DNA from: Aphrocallistes beatrix
Lineage: Eukaryota; Porifera; Hexactinellida; Sceptrulophora; Aphrocallistidae
Reading direction: 5' to 3'
Assembly: GCA_963281255.1 (NCBI GenBank)
Contig: OY725500.1
Coordinates: forward strand, 2,283,330-2,347,329
DNA: 64,000 bases
Below the pieces are notes generated by a model. The model was given only the letters and a program-made list of their open reading frames with translations, ran no database searches and was not told the DNA's origin. This document shows positions 45,322-57,407 of this stretch, piece by piece. A program made the position numbers and the translations under genes. Positions within the stretch are counted from its first letter, which is position 1. The number at the start of each line of letters is the position of its first letter.

Positions 45322-46656
45322 TACGGGCGTTCAATAAGTAGTCGTTATTGCAATTTATCTTGGTTGTTCCATTTAATTCAGAATTGGGTTAGCATATCTA
45401 ATGTAGCCCTACCGATGCTCTTTCAAATGATACTTTACTTTTTCAATTCTGAGCTTTGGTTTTTATACTGTGGCTATTATTAGTTTGGCATTTTTATATA
45501 CTGGCATTTATTATGGCTTCCGAGAGTGCAGATTTCAAAACTGAGCAGCGAGCCTATGTAAAGATTCATACACTGCTCCAAGTTTCTTCAACCGACATCC
45601 ACAAGGATTTGATGGAGGTTTATAATGATAGAACTCTTCCATATTCCACGATAGTTGACAGGACCCGACGTTTTCGTGAGGGAAGAGAGTCGATAGAAGA
45701 TAAGCCCAGAGTAGGGAGGCCGATTTCCGGCGCCAGTGACAAATTTGTCCTCGAGGTTTCCGAATTACTTGAAGAAGACCCCCTATTTCATTGATGGAGA
45801 TAGCTAATGCAGTTGGGGTCTCAACGGGAACCGCTCATACCATTGTGCATGACAATTTTCAATTTAGGAAAATCTGCGCTCGGTGAGTCCCGCATGCACT
45901 AGCACAGGCCCAGAAAACTAAGAGGGTTCAATGTGCTCAAAAGTTGCTTTCTGACTTCGATAGAACCGACTCCAGGAGTCTATTCGAGATCGTGACTGGT
46001 GATGAGACTTGGGTGCGTTATAGCGAGCCTTTGTCAAAGGAAGCTAACAAAGTATGGGTAGCTAAAGGCCAGGACCCACCAATAATCCCTCGATATGACT
46101 TCCGGAACCCCAAGGTTTGTACTGCATATTTTTTGATTCTTATGGTCCAGTGTGCCAGATTTGTGTCCCCAAGAATACCACTATTACTGGATCATTTTAC
46201 ATGAGTGAGTGCCTATCTGAGGTTGAGAAATTCTACCACAATCGACGGCCAAGGACTGGAACTCGAGGATTGAGATTATTGCATGATAATGCCCGACCCC
46301 ACTAGACCAAGCTGGTAAGGGAAAAGTTGGAAAGTCTGAGAGTTGTAGAGCTAGATCATCCTCCCTAATCACCAGACCTCGCTCCATGCGACTTTTGGCT
46401 CTTCCCTAAGCTGAAGAAACACCTTTCAGGGAGGGAATTTGAAAGTCGGCCTCACCTCGGATCGGCGATTTTTCAGTATATGAAAGGTATACCACGTGGA
46501 GACTTCAAAAAAGTTTTTTGGATTGGATTAAGAGGCTAATACTAGTTATACAGCATCAAGGAGAGTAGTTCGAGAAATTGCAGCATTGATATTAATTATA
46601 TTACTTGTTTTGGGGAAAGTATACTATGATAACGACTACTTATTGAATGCCCGTAG
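45321..46656 (+). mobile_element. mariner element C (DD34D)
   Basis: Terminal repeats CTACGGGCGTTCAATAAGTA and complement with one mismatch, flanked by TA inside the (TA)n tract of H4. Length 1336 bp. Confidence 0.9.
45513..46539 (+). pseudogene. mariner transposase, frameshifted and with stops
   Basis: Starts MASESADFKTEQRAYVK. The DNA-binding part includes KPRVGRPISGASDK. The catalytic motifs are VTGDETWVRYS, LLHDNARPH and SPDLAPCDFWLFPKLKKH, with 34 residues between the second and third Asp (DD34D, true mariner). Frameshifts occur near 45790 and 46115. There are stops at the Trp-Val-Pro-His-like motif (CAR*VPHAL), after ARPH and before SPDLAP. The product would have been about 340 residues. 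Confidence 0.85.
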
Positions 46657-46690
46657 TATATATATATACACATATGTAAGATACGAATAA

Positions 46691-47191
46691 TCAATCTTTA
46701 ATAATCTCTATACAGACTAAACTTGAAACCACAGTGAATTCATGATTTGTCTGAGTTCCGCCTATTAGTATTGGTAATAAAACTTTCCCCATAACCTCTA
46801 AATTGTTACCAGTTGCTGAAACTAATTGTTTGAAGTAATTCCTATCAATTTCATAACATCCCTTTTTGACCAGATCAGCTATAATTAAGGAAACTGACGA
46901 ACCCGAATCTAATAATGCCCTCACCTTAAGTTGTCCGATATCGATTTCAATAGTTGCGAGTGAAGCGTCGAATTGGTCTCTAGCTGATACTACATAATGT
47001 TGTAGATTTAATCGCTTTTGGGGCCGTTTTGATAATAAGACCGACCGGTGACCCTGCCTGTCGGTCTGCTGGAGTTTAAAGGACACGTTCTGCGAATATG
47101 GCCGGTCTTTCCACATAGATAGCAAACCGTCCGACGATTCCTTTGTGGGCAATTCACGGCGATGTGTCCTAGAGCTTGGCAATTGTAACAT
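46691..47191 (-). pseudogene. retroelement protease region, truncated
   Basis: Aspartic protease active-site motif LLDSGSSVSLI follows a short linker. The ORF overlaps the end of gag by about 180 bases in another frame, as expected for gag-pol frameshifting. It ends at the deletion junction (VCIEIIKD reads into LTR sequence), so reverse transcriptase, RNase H and integrase are missing. Confidence 0.75.
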
Positions 47192-47862
47192 TTAATCCTA
47201 TCGCCTCCCCCGAAGTTCCTTCTCCCAACAACCATTATCGGTGATTTTTCTTCTGCTAAACCAGCCAACACACGATCTAATTTCGCTTCCAGTTCGTCTA
47301 ATTTAGTATCTTTAGCCATTTCCTCACTTGTTTTATCTGCAATCGGTGCAACCGAATATTCTGGCTGACAGAGCATCAGTAACTTTACTCTCTTCAATGC
47401 CTCTGTAGTATTGTTAACCTCTGGAGAGACACGAACACTCTTGGCAATTTGTTGTGGTAGACCACTGAGAAAACGATGCAAAAGCAATTGTTCGCGAGCA
47501 TTTCTGTCCATATCAGGAATTGCCTTGGCTAGGCGTTGCTTTAGCACGTGCAAAAATTCTTGAGGCGATTCACCAGGAAGAATTTTCCTCGACTCAAATT
47601 CATCCAGTGCAATAAAACGAGTTTCTGGAGGTTGAAAATAATTCATTAGTGCTCCTTTCAGTGCTTGATATTCTTTCCTCGTTTCTTCGTCCAACTCCAA
47701 GTATACTGCGAGAGCTTCTTTCTCCAAGAGCGTTGGTAATCGAAGAGCCTTTTCCTTTTCCTTCCACCCATTAGCTGCTGCACAAATCTCATAGCGTTCT
47801 AACCATTCCTCAAAATTACCACTGTCAAATACACGAGGAATACTAACAAAACGATCCGCCAT
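47008..47862 (-). CDS. retrotransposon gag polyprotein
   Basis: 284 codons from the ATG (MADRFVSIP) just inside the primer-binding site. A helical capsid-like region (RLPTLLEKEALAVY, FQPPETRF, SPQEFLHVLKQRLAK) is followed by two CCHC zinc knuckles, CYNCQALGHIAVNC and CYLCGKTGHIRRTC (C-x2-C-x4-H-x4-C), typical of nucleocapsid domains that bind the element's RNA. The frame is undamaged although the element is deleted downstream. Confidence 0.85.
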   Translation of the reverse strand: MADRFVSIPRVFDSGNFEEWLERYEICAAANGWKEKEKALRLPTLLEKEALAVYLELDEETRKEYQALKGALMNYFQPPETRFIALDEFESRKILPGESPQEFLHVLKQRLAKAIPDMDRNAREQLLLHRFLSGLPQQIAKSVRVSPEVNNTTEALKRVKLLMLCQPEYSVAPIADKTSEEMAKDTKLDELEAKLDRVLAGLAEEKSPIMVVGRRNFGGGDRIKCYNCQALGHIAVNCPQRNRRTVCYLCGKTGHIRRTCPLNSSRPTGRVTGRSYYQNGPKSD

Positions 47863-47887
47863 TGAACAACCACTCTCTGCTACCAAT

Positions 47888-48067
47888 TGTAAGATACGAA
47901 TAATCAATCTTTAATAATCTCTATACAGACATACATCCAATCTCGATACTGATACAATATATATATTACTCTTAAATGATTTCCAGATGCTCACTCTACT
48001 AATTAACTAATCAGAATTTCCAATCTTCATGTTCGCATTTACAGTACTATAATTAACATTCATTACA
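47888..48067 (-). repeat. 5' LTR of the retrotransposon
   Basis: 180 bp with 5-bp inverted ends TGTAA/TTACA. The partner is reduced to 43 bp at 46675-46717. Confidence 0.75.
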
Positions 48068-48620
48068 CATACATATAGATTAATCGAGTTTTAATAGTAA
48101 GGATACGATACAGTAAAAACTAGTGGAAATAAAGCCTTTTAGAAGAAAATTGCTTTATAAGCCTGTTTTTAGCAATTAAAAAAATCAATTTTACAAAGGA
48201 GGTATCTTTCGTTACAAAGGTCGTAGAGTACAATCTCGACGGTTTTGGAAAGATCTCGGCACGTTGAACAAAATGATAGGGAAAGATTTTCGATATTCTA
48301 CTTTAGAAAAAGTTAAAATATTTTTCCTTACGAAAATCTGCTTCTAAATATTGTAGCAACGAAATTGGAAAGAAAAATTTAATTGGGTCAAAATTGAAAA
48401 TTCTATTCCTATTATTTTCTTTATTCAACCATTTCGTGCAAGAATTATTGAGTAAAAGAGGAATAAGCCATTGAAGTTTTATTGAATGTCCTCTATAAAT
48501 TAAGTGATTGGGCAAAAAAAAATTTTCCTTGCTTCTTGAGCTCCCGAAAGTGTATTTTTTGCAGATAACTCATCGAGAACCGTTTCCACAAAAAATTAGT
48601 TCTGGAAAGAAACACCAACC

Positions 48621-48833
48621 TTTAAATGATGATCTGGCATGATTCAAGGAAGTAATATGAGACATTACGCTTCAAAATTGTGTCTTTTTGGGGCGACACC
48701 AGGTGGTACAAGTGGCTCTAAGTGGCGAAATATTAGCATTGAAATTCTAAAAATCCTTTAGGGATCTAAAAATTATTAAAAATGACTTCTGTCAAATTTT
48801 TGATAAAAAAAATCCCCATAGGAAAGGCTAACC
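48621..48833. mobile_element. K end fragment
   Basis: Matches the inner part and end of the K foldback (GGCGACACCAGGTGGTACAA, near 48691) and ends GGAAAGGCTAACC before TTAA. Confidence 0.6.
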
Positions 48834-49116
48834 TTAATATATTGATTTATGTATTTGAATCAAAATTATATTGAAAACTATAACATAACATTGGGCTAGT
48901 AGAATCATTATTGCAAAATATAGCATGTCCACCTTCCCATTATATATTGATCTAATTTTTTCAAATTTTTTCATTAGTTATGCAGCAAGCTTTATTCCTA
49001 GAGTAGCCCACTTTTGTATTGGGCTGTATAGGTAACTCTATACTAGTACAGTATACATGAATCCTTAATATAGTCGTTACATTGACTAAAAATGAATGTA
49101 ATTCTGAATGCTTTAA

Positions 49117-50702
49117 GGTTGGCCTTTCCTATGGGCGTTTTTTTTAATCAAAAATTTGCCAAAAGACCTTTTTAATCATTTTTAGATCCCTAAAGAGGTT
49201 CTAAACATTAATTTCGATTTTTAGAATCTCAATGCTAATATTTCGCCACTTAGAACCGCTTGTACCACCTGGTGTCGCACAAAAAAGGACACATTTTTGA
49301 ACCGAAATGTCTCAAATCCATAACTTCTTTGAACCATGTCAGATCATCATTTTAATGCTAAATTCATCCTCAGCACTAAACTTCCAGCAATTTGATATAT
49401 ATATTGGACACATTTGGAGAAATTCTTTGGCTGCGGGTTCCTAGCAACGACCAGGAATGTGTAAAAATTCCTGGGGCCTTATTCACTAAGAAAACTTAAG
49501 ATTTGCTTAACTTTTGAATATTCAAAATTAGAAGAGATTTAAGAATTCAAATAGATTGCATACTCTATTAATTTTAAGTGGTACAATTGAAATGCTTGAC
49601 AAATTTTTACTCATTTGTTAAACTTTTCAGAAAGTTACGTGATATTTTAAGTTAAGTATGACGTCATAATACTTAAGTATGACATCACGAATATTTCGAG
49701 AGTGACTTGGAATATTTCCAGTATTTAGGTAGTTTATATTTCTATTGGTATCATTGAACATCTATTTACCCAAATCGTAATGCAACTCTTCAAAATTTCC
49801 ACGATATAAAGTTATATAAAGTTAAGCAAATCTTAAGTTTTCTTAGTGAATAAGGCCCCTGGCCGTTGCTATGCCCGGACATCCAAAAGATTATCCAAAT
49901 ATGGTCAATATATATACCAAATTGCTGGAAATTTAGTGCTAAGCACGAATTTAGCATAAAATGATTATCTGACATGGTTCAAAGAAGTTATTGATCTGGG
50001 ATTCCGGCAGATAGTATCGAATGTGTTTTTTTTTGGGTGGCCAGTCATCAATGACCAGTTTTTCACACTTTTGATTGTGAAAAATTTTGATATACCATAT
50101 TTTGAAGTTAAGTACTGCTATAAGTTGTCGAAGAAGGATATTTGCATGTTATTTAATATTCCAAAGCAGTTAAACTAATAGAAATTGAGGGACTTATATA
50201 AATATTTTTTATATCCTATTTTCTGAGACTAATTTTTCAGCAATTATAAAGGTGATAACTTTTTGTAAATTCATTATAGGGGCGAAAACTCAACGGTTTT
50301 TGATTGATCTCGAAGAGGAAAACATAATGAACAGACAGAATTTTGATATTAGGAATAAAAAGAGAATTATGAAAAAATAGTGTCAAAATTAGTAAAAATA
50401 TATTTCCTCGGGTGTTTTGGTGTGAATTTTTAACAATTTTCAAAATTTCAAAAATATATCTGTTCATTAGTTAGATCATCCATTTATGAATGAATTTGAA
50501 AAGTTTCTAAAGGATTGTAAGCATATTGTGTCCGATTTCTTTCTTGTAAATGACTAATTTTTAAAGAAAAAAATTTATCTGTTGCAATATTTCAATTATT
50601 AATGTAGTTTTGCAGATAACTCTGCGATTCAAATCTGCACTGAAAAAATTAAATGATTCGGTTGAAAAAGTCAAAAGTTAGCTATTATTTGAAAGGCCAA
50701 CC
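49117..50702. mobile_element. K-type element K5 with internal MITE
   Basis: Ends GGTTGGCCTTTCC and GGAAAGGCCAACC-like (GAAAGGCCAACC) between TTAA 49113-49116 and 50703-50706. The empty site is at 14985-14995 (GCTTTAATTC). Without the 385-bp MITE the element is about 1.2 kb. Confidence 0.75.
49474..49858. mobile_element. Harbinger-like MITE, 385 bp
   Basis: Terminal repeats start GGGCCTTATTCACTAAG and extend about 40 bp. The flanks share CTG (49471-49473 and 49859-49861), a 3-bp duplication inside the K hairpin (CCTGGCCGTTGC when empty). The GGGCC start with 3-bp duplication recalls PIF/Harbinger MITEs; assignment is by end structure only. Confidence 0.75.
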
Positions 50703-50987
50703 TTAAATCTTGTACATGTTGAAAATTGACATGGAATTTTTTGGTTTTCTAATTTTTGGCTTCAATTATCCGTAATACAACGAATAAATTTTTTATCAGG
50801 AGCATATGCATAGATTTTAATGATCTTACTTTTAATTCTGGTTCTTAATGATATTTTGCAACTTATTATTGAGTTAATTTTCACAAAAGATGCTTTATTG
50901 GAATATATATTGGAATATTGTTGCTAATCTCTGATTTTAGCGATTTTTCAAAATGTTTGTATGTACCAAACCTGTCTCCCATATTAA

Positions 50988-51793
50988 GGTTGTCCTTTCC
51001 TATAATTGCTAACTTTTGACTTTTTCAACCGATTCATTTAATTTTTTCAGTGCAGTTTTGAATCGCAGAGTTATCTGCAAAACTGCATTAATAATTGAAA
51101 TAATTCAACAGATAAAAATTAATTTTTTACAATTTAACCATTTTACAAGGAAGAAATCGGAAACAAGATGCTTACAATCCTTTAGAAACTTTTCAAATTC
51201 ATTCATAATTTGGATAATCTAATAGATTCTAACTAATGAACAGACAGATTTTTAAAATTTTTAAAATTGTTGAAAATTCACAACAAAACACCCGAGCAAT
51301 TTTATTTTTAGTAATTTTGACACAATTTTTTTCATAATTCTCTTTTTAATCGTAATATCAAAATTATGTCTGCTCATTATGTCTACTCTTCGAGATCAAT
51401 CAAAAACCGTTGAGTTTTCGCCCCTATAATGAATTTACAAAAAGTTATCACCTTTATAATTGCTGAAAAAAAAGTCCCAGAAAATAGGATTTTGAAAATA
51501 TTTATATAAGTTCCTCAATTTCCATTAGTTTTAACTGCTTTGGAATATTAAATAACATGCAAATATCCTTATTCGACAACTTATAGCAATACTTATATTC
51601 AAAAATGTTATATATCAAAATTTTACCATCAAAAGTGTGAAAAACTGGTCTTTGATGACTGGCCACCCAAAAATGACCACATTCGATAGTATCCGCCGGA
51701 ATCCCAGATCAATAACTTCTTTGAACCATGTCAGATCATCATTTTAATGCTAAATTCGTGCTCATCACTAAATTTCCAGCAATTTGATATATA
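50988..51793. mobile_element. K-type element K6, right end lost
   Basis: Starts GGTTGTCCTTTCC after TTAA (50984-50987) in W copy 2; the same site is empty at 15262 (CCCATTTAAATTC). Proceeds through the segments shared with 13260-13800 and stops in the hairpin near 51793. Confidence 0.65.
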
Positions 51794-52359
51794 CGAGTAT
51801 ACTATTTTTCTTTAATCTTTAATCTTTTATCTTTGTCATAATGTACTTCGGAGGTGTTAAACTTTTTACTCTTCATATACACTTAGATGAATATTGTTAC
51901 TAATTATAATTTCAAAAAATAAATGCAATAAAGTTGATTAGTGGGTCTCTCCAGCCTTATTGGATATAAAATTTCTAAAACTTGAAAAGTCTTGGTTATC
52001 ATGGTTTTAGAGATCGTAATTTGAATATTTTTAATGATTTTGAGGAATTTTTGAGTTTAGAACCGAAACCGTTTTGTATATGTTAAGTTTTGTCAAGATA
52101 AATTATTTCCTGGCACGCAGCGAAAATTGTGAATCAGTGCCATCTTTCCTAACAAATTTTCCTCGAACACTCGAATTTAAAATATAGCATATATAGGATG
52201 TTCAGATCACTGGATATTGAGTGCCACTTGGATTAGATATTTGGTGATGGATCAGACTTTTGATGATCCTTTTGAAAAATGTACTTAATTTGAACTCGGG
52301 AAATGTAAAATTTCTCTCATTTCTGATGATGTTTTCATTGGAATTGTGATATATTTCCA
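51794..52359. repeat. degraded repeat region
   Basis: 51970-52160 is a decayed relative of the MITE at 15931-16696 (CCTGGCACGCAGCGAAAATT near 52110). The remainder shows nothing recognisable. Confidence 0.45.
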
Positions 52360-53235
52360 TTCTTACTGTTAAAACTCGATTAATGTCCGTATATATATAT
52401 ATATATACGTATATATATATATGTGTGTGTATATACACTGTCTGGACAAAAGTATTCGTACACCCCAAAATTTACCGTACAAATAGTTATAACACTAAGC
52501 TATTTAGCGAGCATTAAATTTGTAAGAGATACGCTTAATTTAACTTCGAATTCGAATTCGAATTTTCCACATTCGGATTACTAACTTGATATTCTTTCCA
52601 CTCGATTACTCTCCCACAAGGTTAAACATTTTCAAACTGTGCCACCTCGTTCCACCGATATGTGTGGCGTATGGTAGCAAATACTGAAAATACTAATTTT
52701 GAAGGAGAGTAATTAGGTCGAAAGCTTCCAAAGTGAGTAATTTAAATGTTAAGAAAACGAATTTGGAGCCAGATTTAGTATATATGTTACTAGTTAAATG
52801 TTTTTGACTCCACAAATTGATTACAACAAGGGCACTTCGCTTACTTCCGCTGCGCAGCTGGCAGACACTTTGTGTCCGCGGGAAACGCCTGAGATCACAT
52901 TGATTAATTATAACGGGAAACATCTCTAAATACGTCTGTCCTACTGTTATAATCGATATCGCGCGAAAAATCACCAAATTTGTCAATTTTTTAAATTTTG
53001 ATACGTAATGATGACGTCATAACAGAGTGATGAGTCCTCATTTTTAGATGATAGGTGCATCATATGTGAGATATATTAATATACACATTTATTAAAATTT
53101 CAGCCTTCTATCACCTAAAATGACTGAGTTATAGTCGAAAAACTGAAATTTCTATTAATAAAAAGGGTGACAATGACGTCATAATTCGTTGATGATTCGA
53201 CATTTTCGTCTGAGCTCAGAACCTAGTGGAGCCAT

Positions 53236-56200
53236 CAGTGGCGTCAGGTTGACCAAAAAAGCGGGGGGGCCAGCCGGCCAGGCCGTTGTACTAGTACTTG
53301 TATACTAAGTGCACTCAATATGTCAATACAGTAAACCCTTGCTAATCAGAAGTCCGAACGGAGGAGTTCCGATTCAAAAGATATCTGTTACGATTATGGT
53401 ATATATTCCAAGTTATTTTAATATGAATTTGAGAATGAGATGTTCGGATTTGCGAGGGATCGGAGTGCCAAGGTTCTGAAAAGCGGGGGGCTACTGTACA
53501 TAAAAAAATGAATAATTGTATCAATTTTATATTCAATACTTTCAAGTTGGTATTTCATAATTGATCAATTAAAGAATCATTATTTCACGTTGTTTTTTAA
53601 TTGAACAATGGAGTGTCTATACTCTATAGTGCTAATAATATACTACACTGAATGTGTTTCCAACCATAAATAACAAACAAATCAAGATTCTAGTAATTCA
53701 ATAAATTTTAAAATTACCAATTTCTGATTCCGATCTACATTTATTCTTGAAAATAATAAATGTTTTCTTCTGAGAGTTCAGCTAAAAAGCCTAAGTTTGT
53801 ACAGCCGATATTAAGCCATTTTCTCCAAGCACAATCAAGTCTATCAACACTCACTTCACCTGACTGCGATCCAGTTCTCAGTCCCCTGAGAGCCCAAATG
53901 AATGTATTACCCTCTCACAACAGGAATCTGCAGAACTACACCAAATTACGCCACAACCACCAGTCCAAGTCGGACAAGATTTTAACCTATATCTAGTAGA
54001 TAAAGAAATACACTGTCATGGCAATCAGAAGTTTAATAAAGCTTGGCTTGCCGAAATTCCCTGGCTACGTTACCATACAAATTTGGATTTGTGCTGGTGC
54101 TCTGTTTGTGTCTGGAGTTTGAATGCTGACATGTTACCAGTTAGTGAGAACAAACACAGGTCTGCAGAGAGCAGCTTTATCACTGGATGGAATAATTGGC
54201 ATGGTGGTAAGTCGAAGCTTCTGAGACATACAGGAGCTGATGCCGGTACGCTTAAATTTGGCAGGTGTCAAGGCTGCTCACGATAATCAGCTAACGATTT
54301 GGGCCCAAGTAAGCAGCACGAAGAAACGGGAAATGCAAAGGAATAGGATTGGCCTTGATGCTGTTATTTCTAGCATACAACTCTTGGCTAGAGAAGGAAT
54401 GCCGCTACGAGGCCATGGCGAAGAAAAAGATACAGCAAATATCTGGCAGGAAGTTAAACTAATTTCAAATTTCAATGAGGATGTAAAATCATACTTTATT
54501 TCGTCTGGATACAAGTTTATGTCGGTACCAATACAGAATGAGTGTCTCAAGATGTTAGGTGATAGTGTACTGGATAAAATTGTTGAGAAGATCAAGAGGC
54601 CCGTTTGGTTTACATGTATCATGGATGAGACTCAAGACATCTCAACACCCGAGCAAGTTTGCATCTGTATGAGATATGTTGACGATTCAGATCTTAGTGT
54701 GCGGGAAGATTTTTTAGGATTTCATAACATAGTTGGTACTACAGCAGTATAACTCTACAAGATACTTACCAAGACGATAAAAACTCTTGGTCTTGACATG
54801 GAGAATTGCCGAGGTCAGAATGTTTCTGGTCATTTTTCTGGTTTGCTAACATTAGTTAGGAATCATCATCCAAAAGCCCTGTATTCCCACTGCGCTGGCC
54901 ATAATCTTAATTTAGTGCTGAATGATGTTGCAAAGGAAGTTCGCCAGTGTTATCATATCGTGACTCTCGTAGGTAAGATCGGGATATATGTGAAGGATTC
55001 AGCGAAAAGAAAAGCATATTTCGATCAGATACGAGTTGCAAACTCAGAAGACGGTAAGATAAGCAACTCAAATATCCGTCCCATATGTCCAACAAGATGG
55101 ATTCTAGGATACCCTGCAGTCAATGCTATTTTAGAAAATTACGAGGATCTTCTTGACTTCCTGTGCTCCTCAATTGATAACGAAAACAAGGCTCAAGGAT
55201 ATGTTAGAGAACTTCAACGCTTTGAAGTCTATTTTGGAGTACGCATTCTACATCGTATCTTTGGTCAAGTTCTCCCAGTTCACAATGCAATCCAATCAGA
55301 ATCTATGTCACTGCGGGAGTGTTCAAGTATAGTAACTGCAATCACTGCTGCATTGAGAATAGACGGAGAATCTGTGGACATTTTTAGCGTTTTCATGACT
55401 AGCTGTAAGTCTTCGGCATTGGCTATGGGTATTGATTTTCCTGTAGTTCCTCGAGGTCTCGCGAAAATGGTGAATAGAGGAAATAGGGTTGAATGGGAAA
55501 TTGATGACATCGTTGTCAATAACTATTATTATGGTATTTGGACAAAGATGTATAGCTCTTCAGTAGGTTCGCTGACAAACGTTTTCAAGGAAAGGCAATT
55601 GACATTGCACGGGATTTTCAAGACATGTTGTCCAATATGAGCGAAGATTCTATTTATGAATTATCTAGCATGAACTCGCTCATGGAGCTCTACAATACTG
55701 ACATTAATTGGAAACTGTTGAAGTTGGAGATGATACAATGGGATCGTGTTAGTAAGATATCCAACCCTACCAAACACACGACTGATATGAAGTACCTTCA
55801 CAAGTATCTTTCTGAGAAGTCTGATCATCGTCTAATGTGGCCTAATTTGGAGTTATTTCTTAAGCTCTACCTTCTTCTTCCTTGTACATCTTGCTCTGCC
55901 GAACGTGGATTTAGCTGTTTAAGACGAATAAAAACATATCTGCGCAGTACAATGACAGAAGACAGACTAAATGCATGTGCATTATGCAATGTACATCAAG
56001 AAATATTGGACAAATTGGATATTGGCAAAATTACTGACGGTTGGATTAAGATGAGTGAGGTCAGGATGAATAGATTTGTGCTAAGTAAAGACAGCTTAAG
56101 GGATTACTAGAATAAAATTTATGACATTTCATTTCTTTGCTTATAATTTACCTATAATATCGTACAATAGTAATAAAACAATAAAATGTCATAGAATCAA

Positions 56201-56382
56201 TAATATTTAGGATTAATATTTCACACAGCATATTATTTACAGGTACATTGAGAAACTAGTATCAAAATACCTTCAAAATGAGCATCATTTTTGAGAAAAC
56301 CGGGGGGGCGGTCCCCCAGGTTATTGGCTTTTTTCAAAACCGGGGGGGCGAGCCCCCCCGCCCCCTGAACCTGACGCCACTG
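53236..56382 (+). mobile_element. hAT transposon, 3147 bp
   Basis: Terminal repeats CAGTGGCGTCAGGTT and complement. Perfect 8-bp duplication GGAGCCAT (53228-53235 and 56383-56390). G-rich subterminal runs lie on both sides (GCGGGGGGGCC, CCGGGGGGGCG). Encodes a broken transposase. Confidence 0.9.
53760..56110 (+). pseudogene. hAT transposase (ZMYM1/DUF4371-like), frameshifted
   Basis: The ATG at 53760 (MFSSESSAKKPKFVQPI) starts a disordered N-terminus. After a frame change near 53940 comes a TTF-type zinc finger (WLAEIPWLRY, CWCSVC, GWNNWHGG). From 54240 the RNase H-like core includes MDETQDISTPEQV (first acidic residue), ENCRGQNVSG and CAGHNLNLVLND. CPTRW follows. The C-terminal hAT dimerisation region has LPCTSCSAERGFSCLRRIKT and LNACALCNVH (about 55875-56000). 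Lesions are frameshifts near 53940, 54240 and 55600 and a stop at 54750-54752. This type resembles zinc finger MYM-type protein 1-like hAT proteins. Confidence 0.85.
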
Positions 56383-56463
56383 GGAGCCATAGCTAAAAGA
56401 TTCCCACATGCCCAAATCGGATTTCTGGGCCTAGCAGTTTCTTCAATCAATTCGTTACATATA

Positions 56464-56900
56464 CAGTCGAACTATAACGGCCACTCTATATAACGGTCAC
56501 CTGTCTATAGCGGTCACCAATGAACAGTCCCGTCCGAAATTCCATAATAATGAACCTGTGTATAGCGGTCACCTGCTCAACGCGGCCAGCGGCCACCCGT
56601 TTGTAGTCCCTTACTGACCCTGAAACTGTGTATAACGGCCACTACCTGTCTATAACTGCAATCACCTTTATCACCTTTTAATGTGTTTATTTCATGACCT
56701 GTTACGAATGATAAACAAGTTTCATGTAATTGCTTCAAGGATTGGATTTCTTATAACTTATATTTATTGCACTACGTTGATACATTTGGGGATTAAGACA
56801 ATCACCTGTATATAACGGTCACCTGTGTATAACGGTCACCTGTGTATAACGGCCAATTTTGTCCAGTCCCTTGGCTGACCGTTATATACAGGTTCCACTG
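56464..56900. mobile_element. pogo/Tigger-like MITE P1, 437 bp
   Basis: Ends CAGTCGAACTATAACGGCC and, complemented, CAGTGGAACCTGTATATAAC, flanked by TA. The unit TATAACGGTCACCTGT or a variant is repeated many times inside (e.g. 56488-56520, 56810-56850), derived from the terminal repeats. No ORF. Confidence 0.75.
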
Positions 56901-57407
56901 TATATATATGCACATTAATCGATTTTTAATTGTAAATATTATAACAACAACCGCGCTTCGCTTGCTTGCCCTGCGCGGCTGTGGTCACCATTGATTAATT
57001 ATAAGGGAGATAACATCTCTAAATACCTCTGTCATAATGCTATAATCAATATCGCACGAAAAATCACCAAATTTGTCCATTTTTAAAATTTTGATGCGTA
57101 ATAATGACGTCATAACAGAGTGATGAGTCATCATTTTTTGATAATAGTTGGATCATATGTGAGGAATATTAATATACATAATCTATTAAAATTTCAGCCT
57201 TCTATCTCCTATAATGGCTGAGTTATGCTCGAATAACTGTATTGCTTAACTTTTAAAAATGTGACAATGACGTCATAATTCAATGATGATTTGACATTTT
57301 CGTCTGAGCTCAGAACTTACTGGAGCCATAGCCAAAAGACCCCCACATGCCAAAAATCAGCTTTCTGTTCTTGGCAGTTTCTTCAATCAATTCGTTACAG
57401 ATATATA

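Larger units (their letters stand above)
46675..48067 (-). mobile_element. LTR retrotransposon (Ty3/gypsy-like), internally deleted
   Basis: The right LTR (47888-48067, 180 bp) has ends TGTAA and TTACA. On the left only its first 43 bp remain (46675-46717), identical to 47888-47930. A 4-bp duplication CATA flanks the whole (46671-46674, 48068-48071). A deletion removed most of pol and most of the 3' LTR. A primer-binding site candidate, TGGTAGCAGAGAGTGG, lies two bases inside the 5' LTR (about 47870-47885, minus strand). Confidence 0.75.
44797..48103 (-). mobile_element. Helitron H4 with mariner and LTR insertions
   Basis: GC-rich tail at 44797-44850, then the conserved body, then a (TA)n tract near 45290 into which mariner C and, next to it, an LTR element are inserted. 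The 5' end reappears at 48080-48103 (CGAGTTTTAATAGTAAGGA) before T. It inserted two bases beyond the TTAA of Z8. Confidence 0.75.
42375..48620. mobile_element. K element K8, split by Z8 and Helitron H4
   Basis: K middle part at 42375-42849 (hairpin near 42530), then Z8, then H4, then the rest of K at 48104-48620 ending AAACACCAACC. Continuity is shown by the intact K copy near 38130-38165 (GTTATTTAATATTAGGATAC), which has neither insertion. Confidence 0.65.
48838..50987. repeat. dispersed repeat W, copy 2, interrupted by K5
   Basis: W parts at about 49005-49112 and 50707-50987 (GTTGAAAATTGACATGGAAT) flank K5. 48838-49004 shows nothing recognisable. The uninterrupted version is at 14871-15262. 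Confidence 0.55.
52827..56938 (-). mobile_element. Helitron H6, level 3, carrying hAT and pogo-like insertions
   Basis: Decayed GC-rich tail at 52827-52880 (GGCACTTCGCTTACTTCCGC). The body is interrupted at 53236-56382 (hAT) and 56464-56900 (MITE). The 5' end is ATCGATTTTTAATTGTAA near 56918. Confidence 0.7.
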
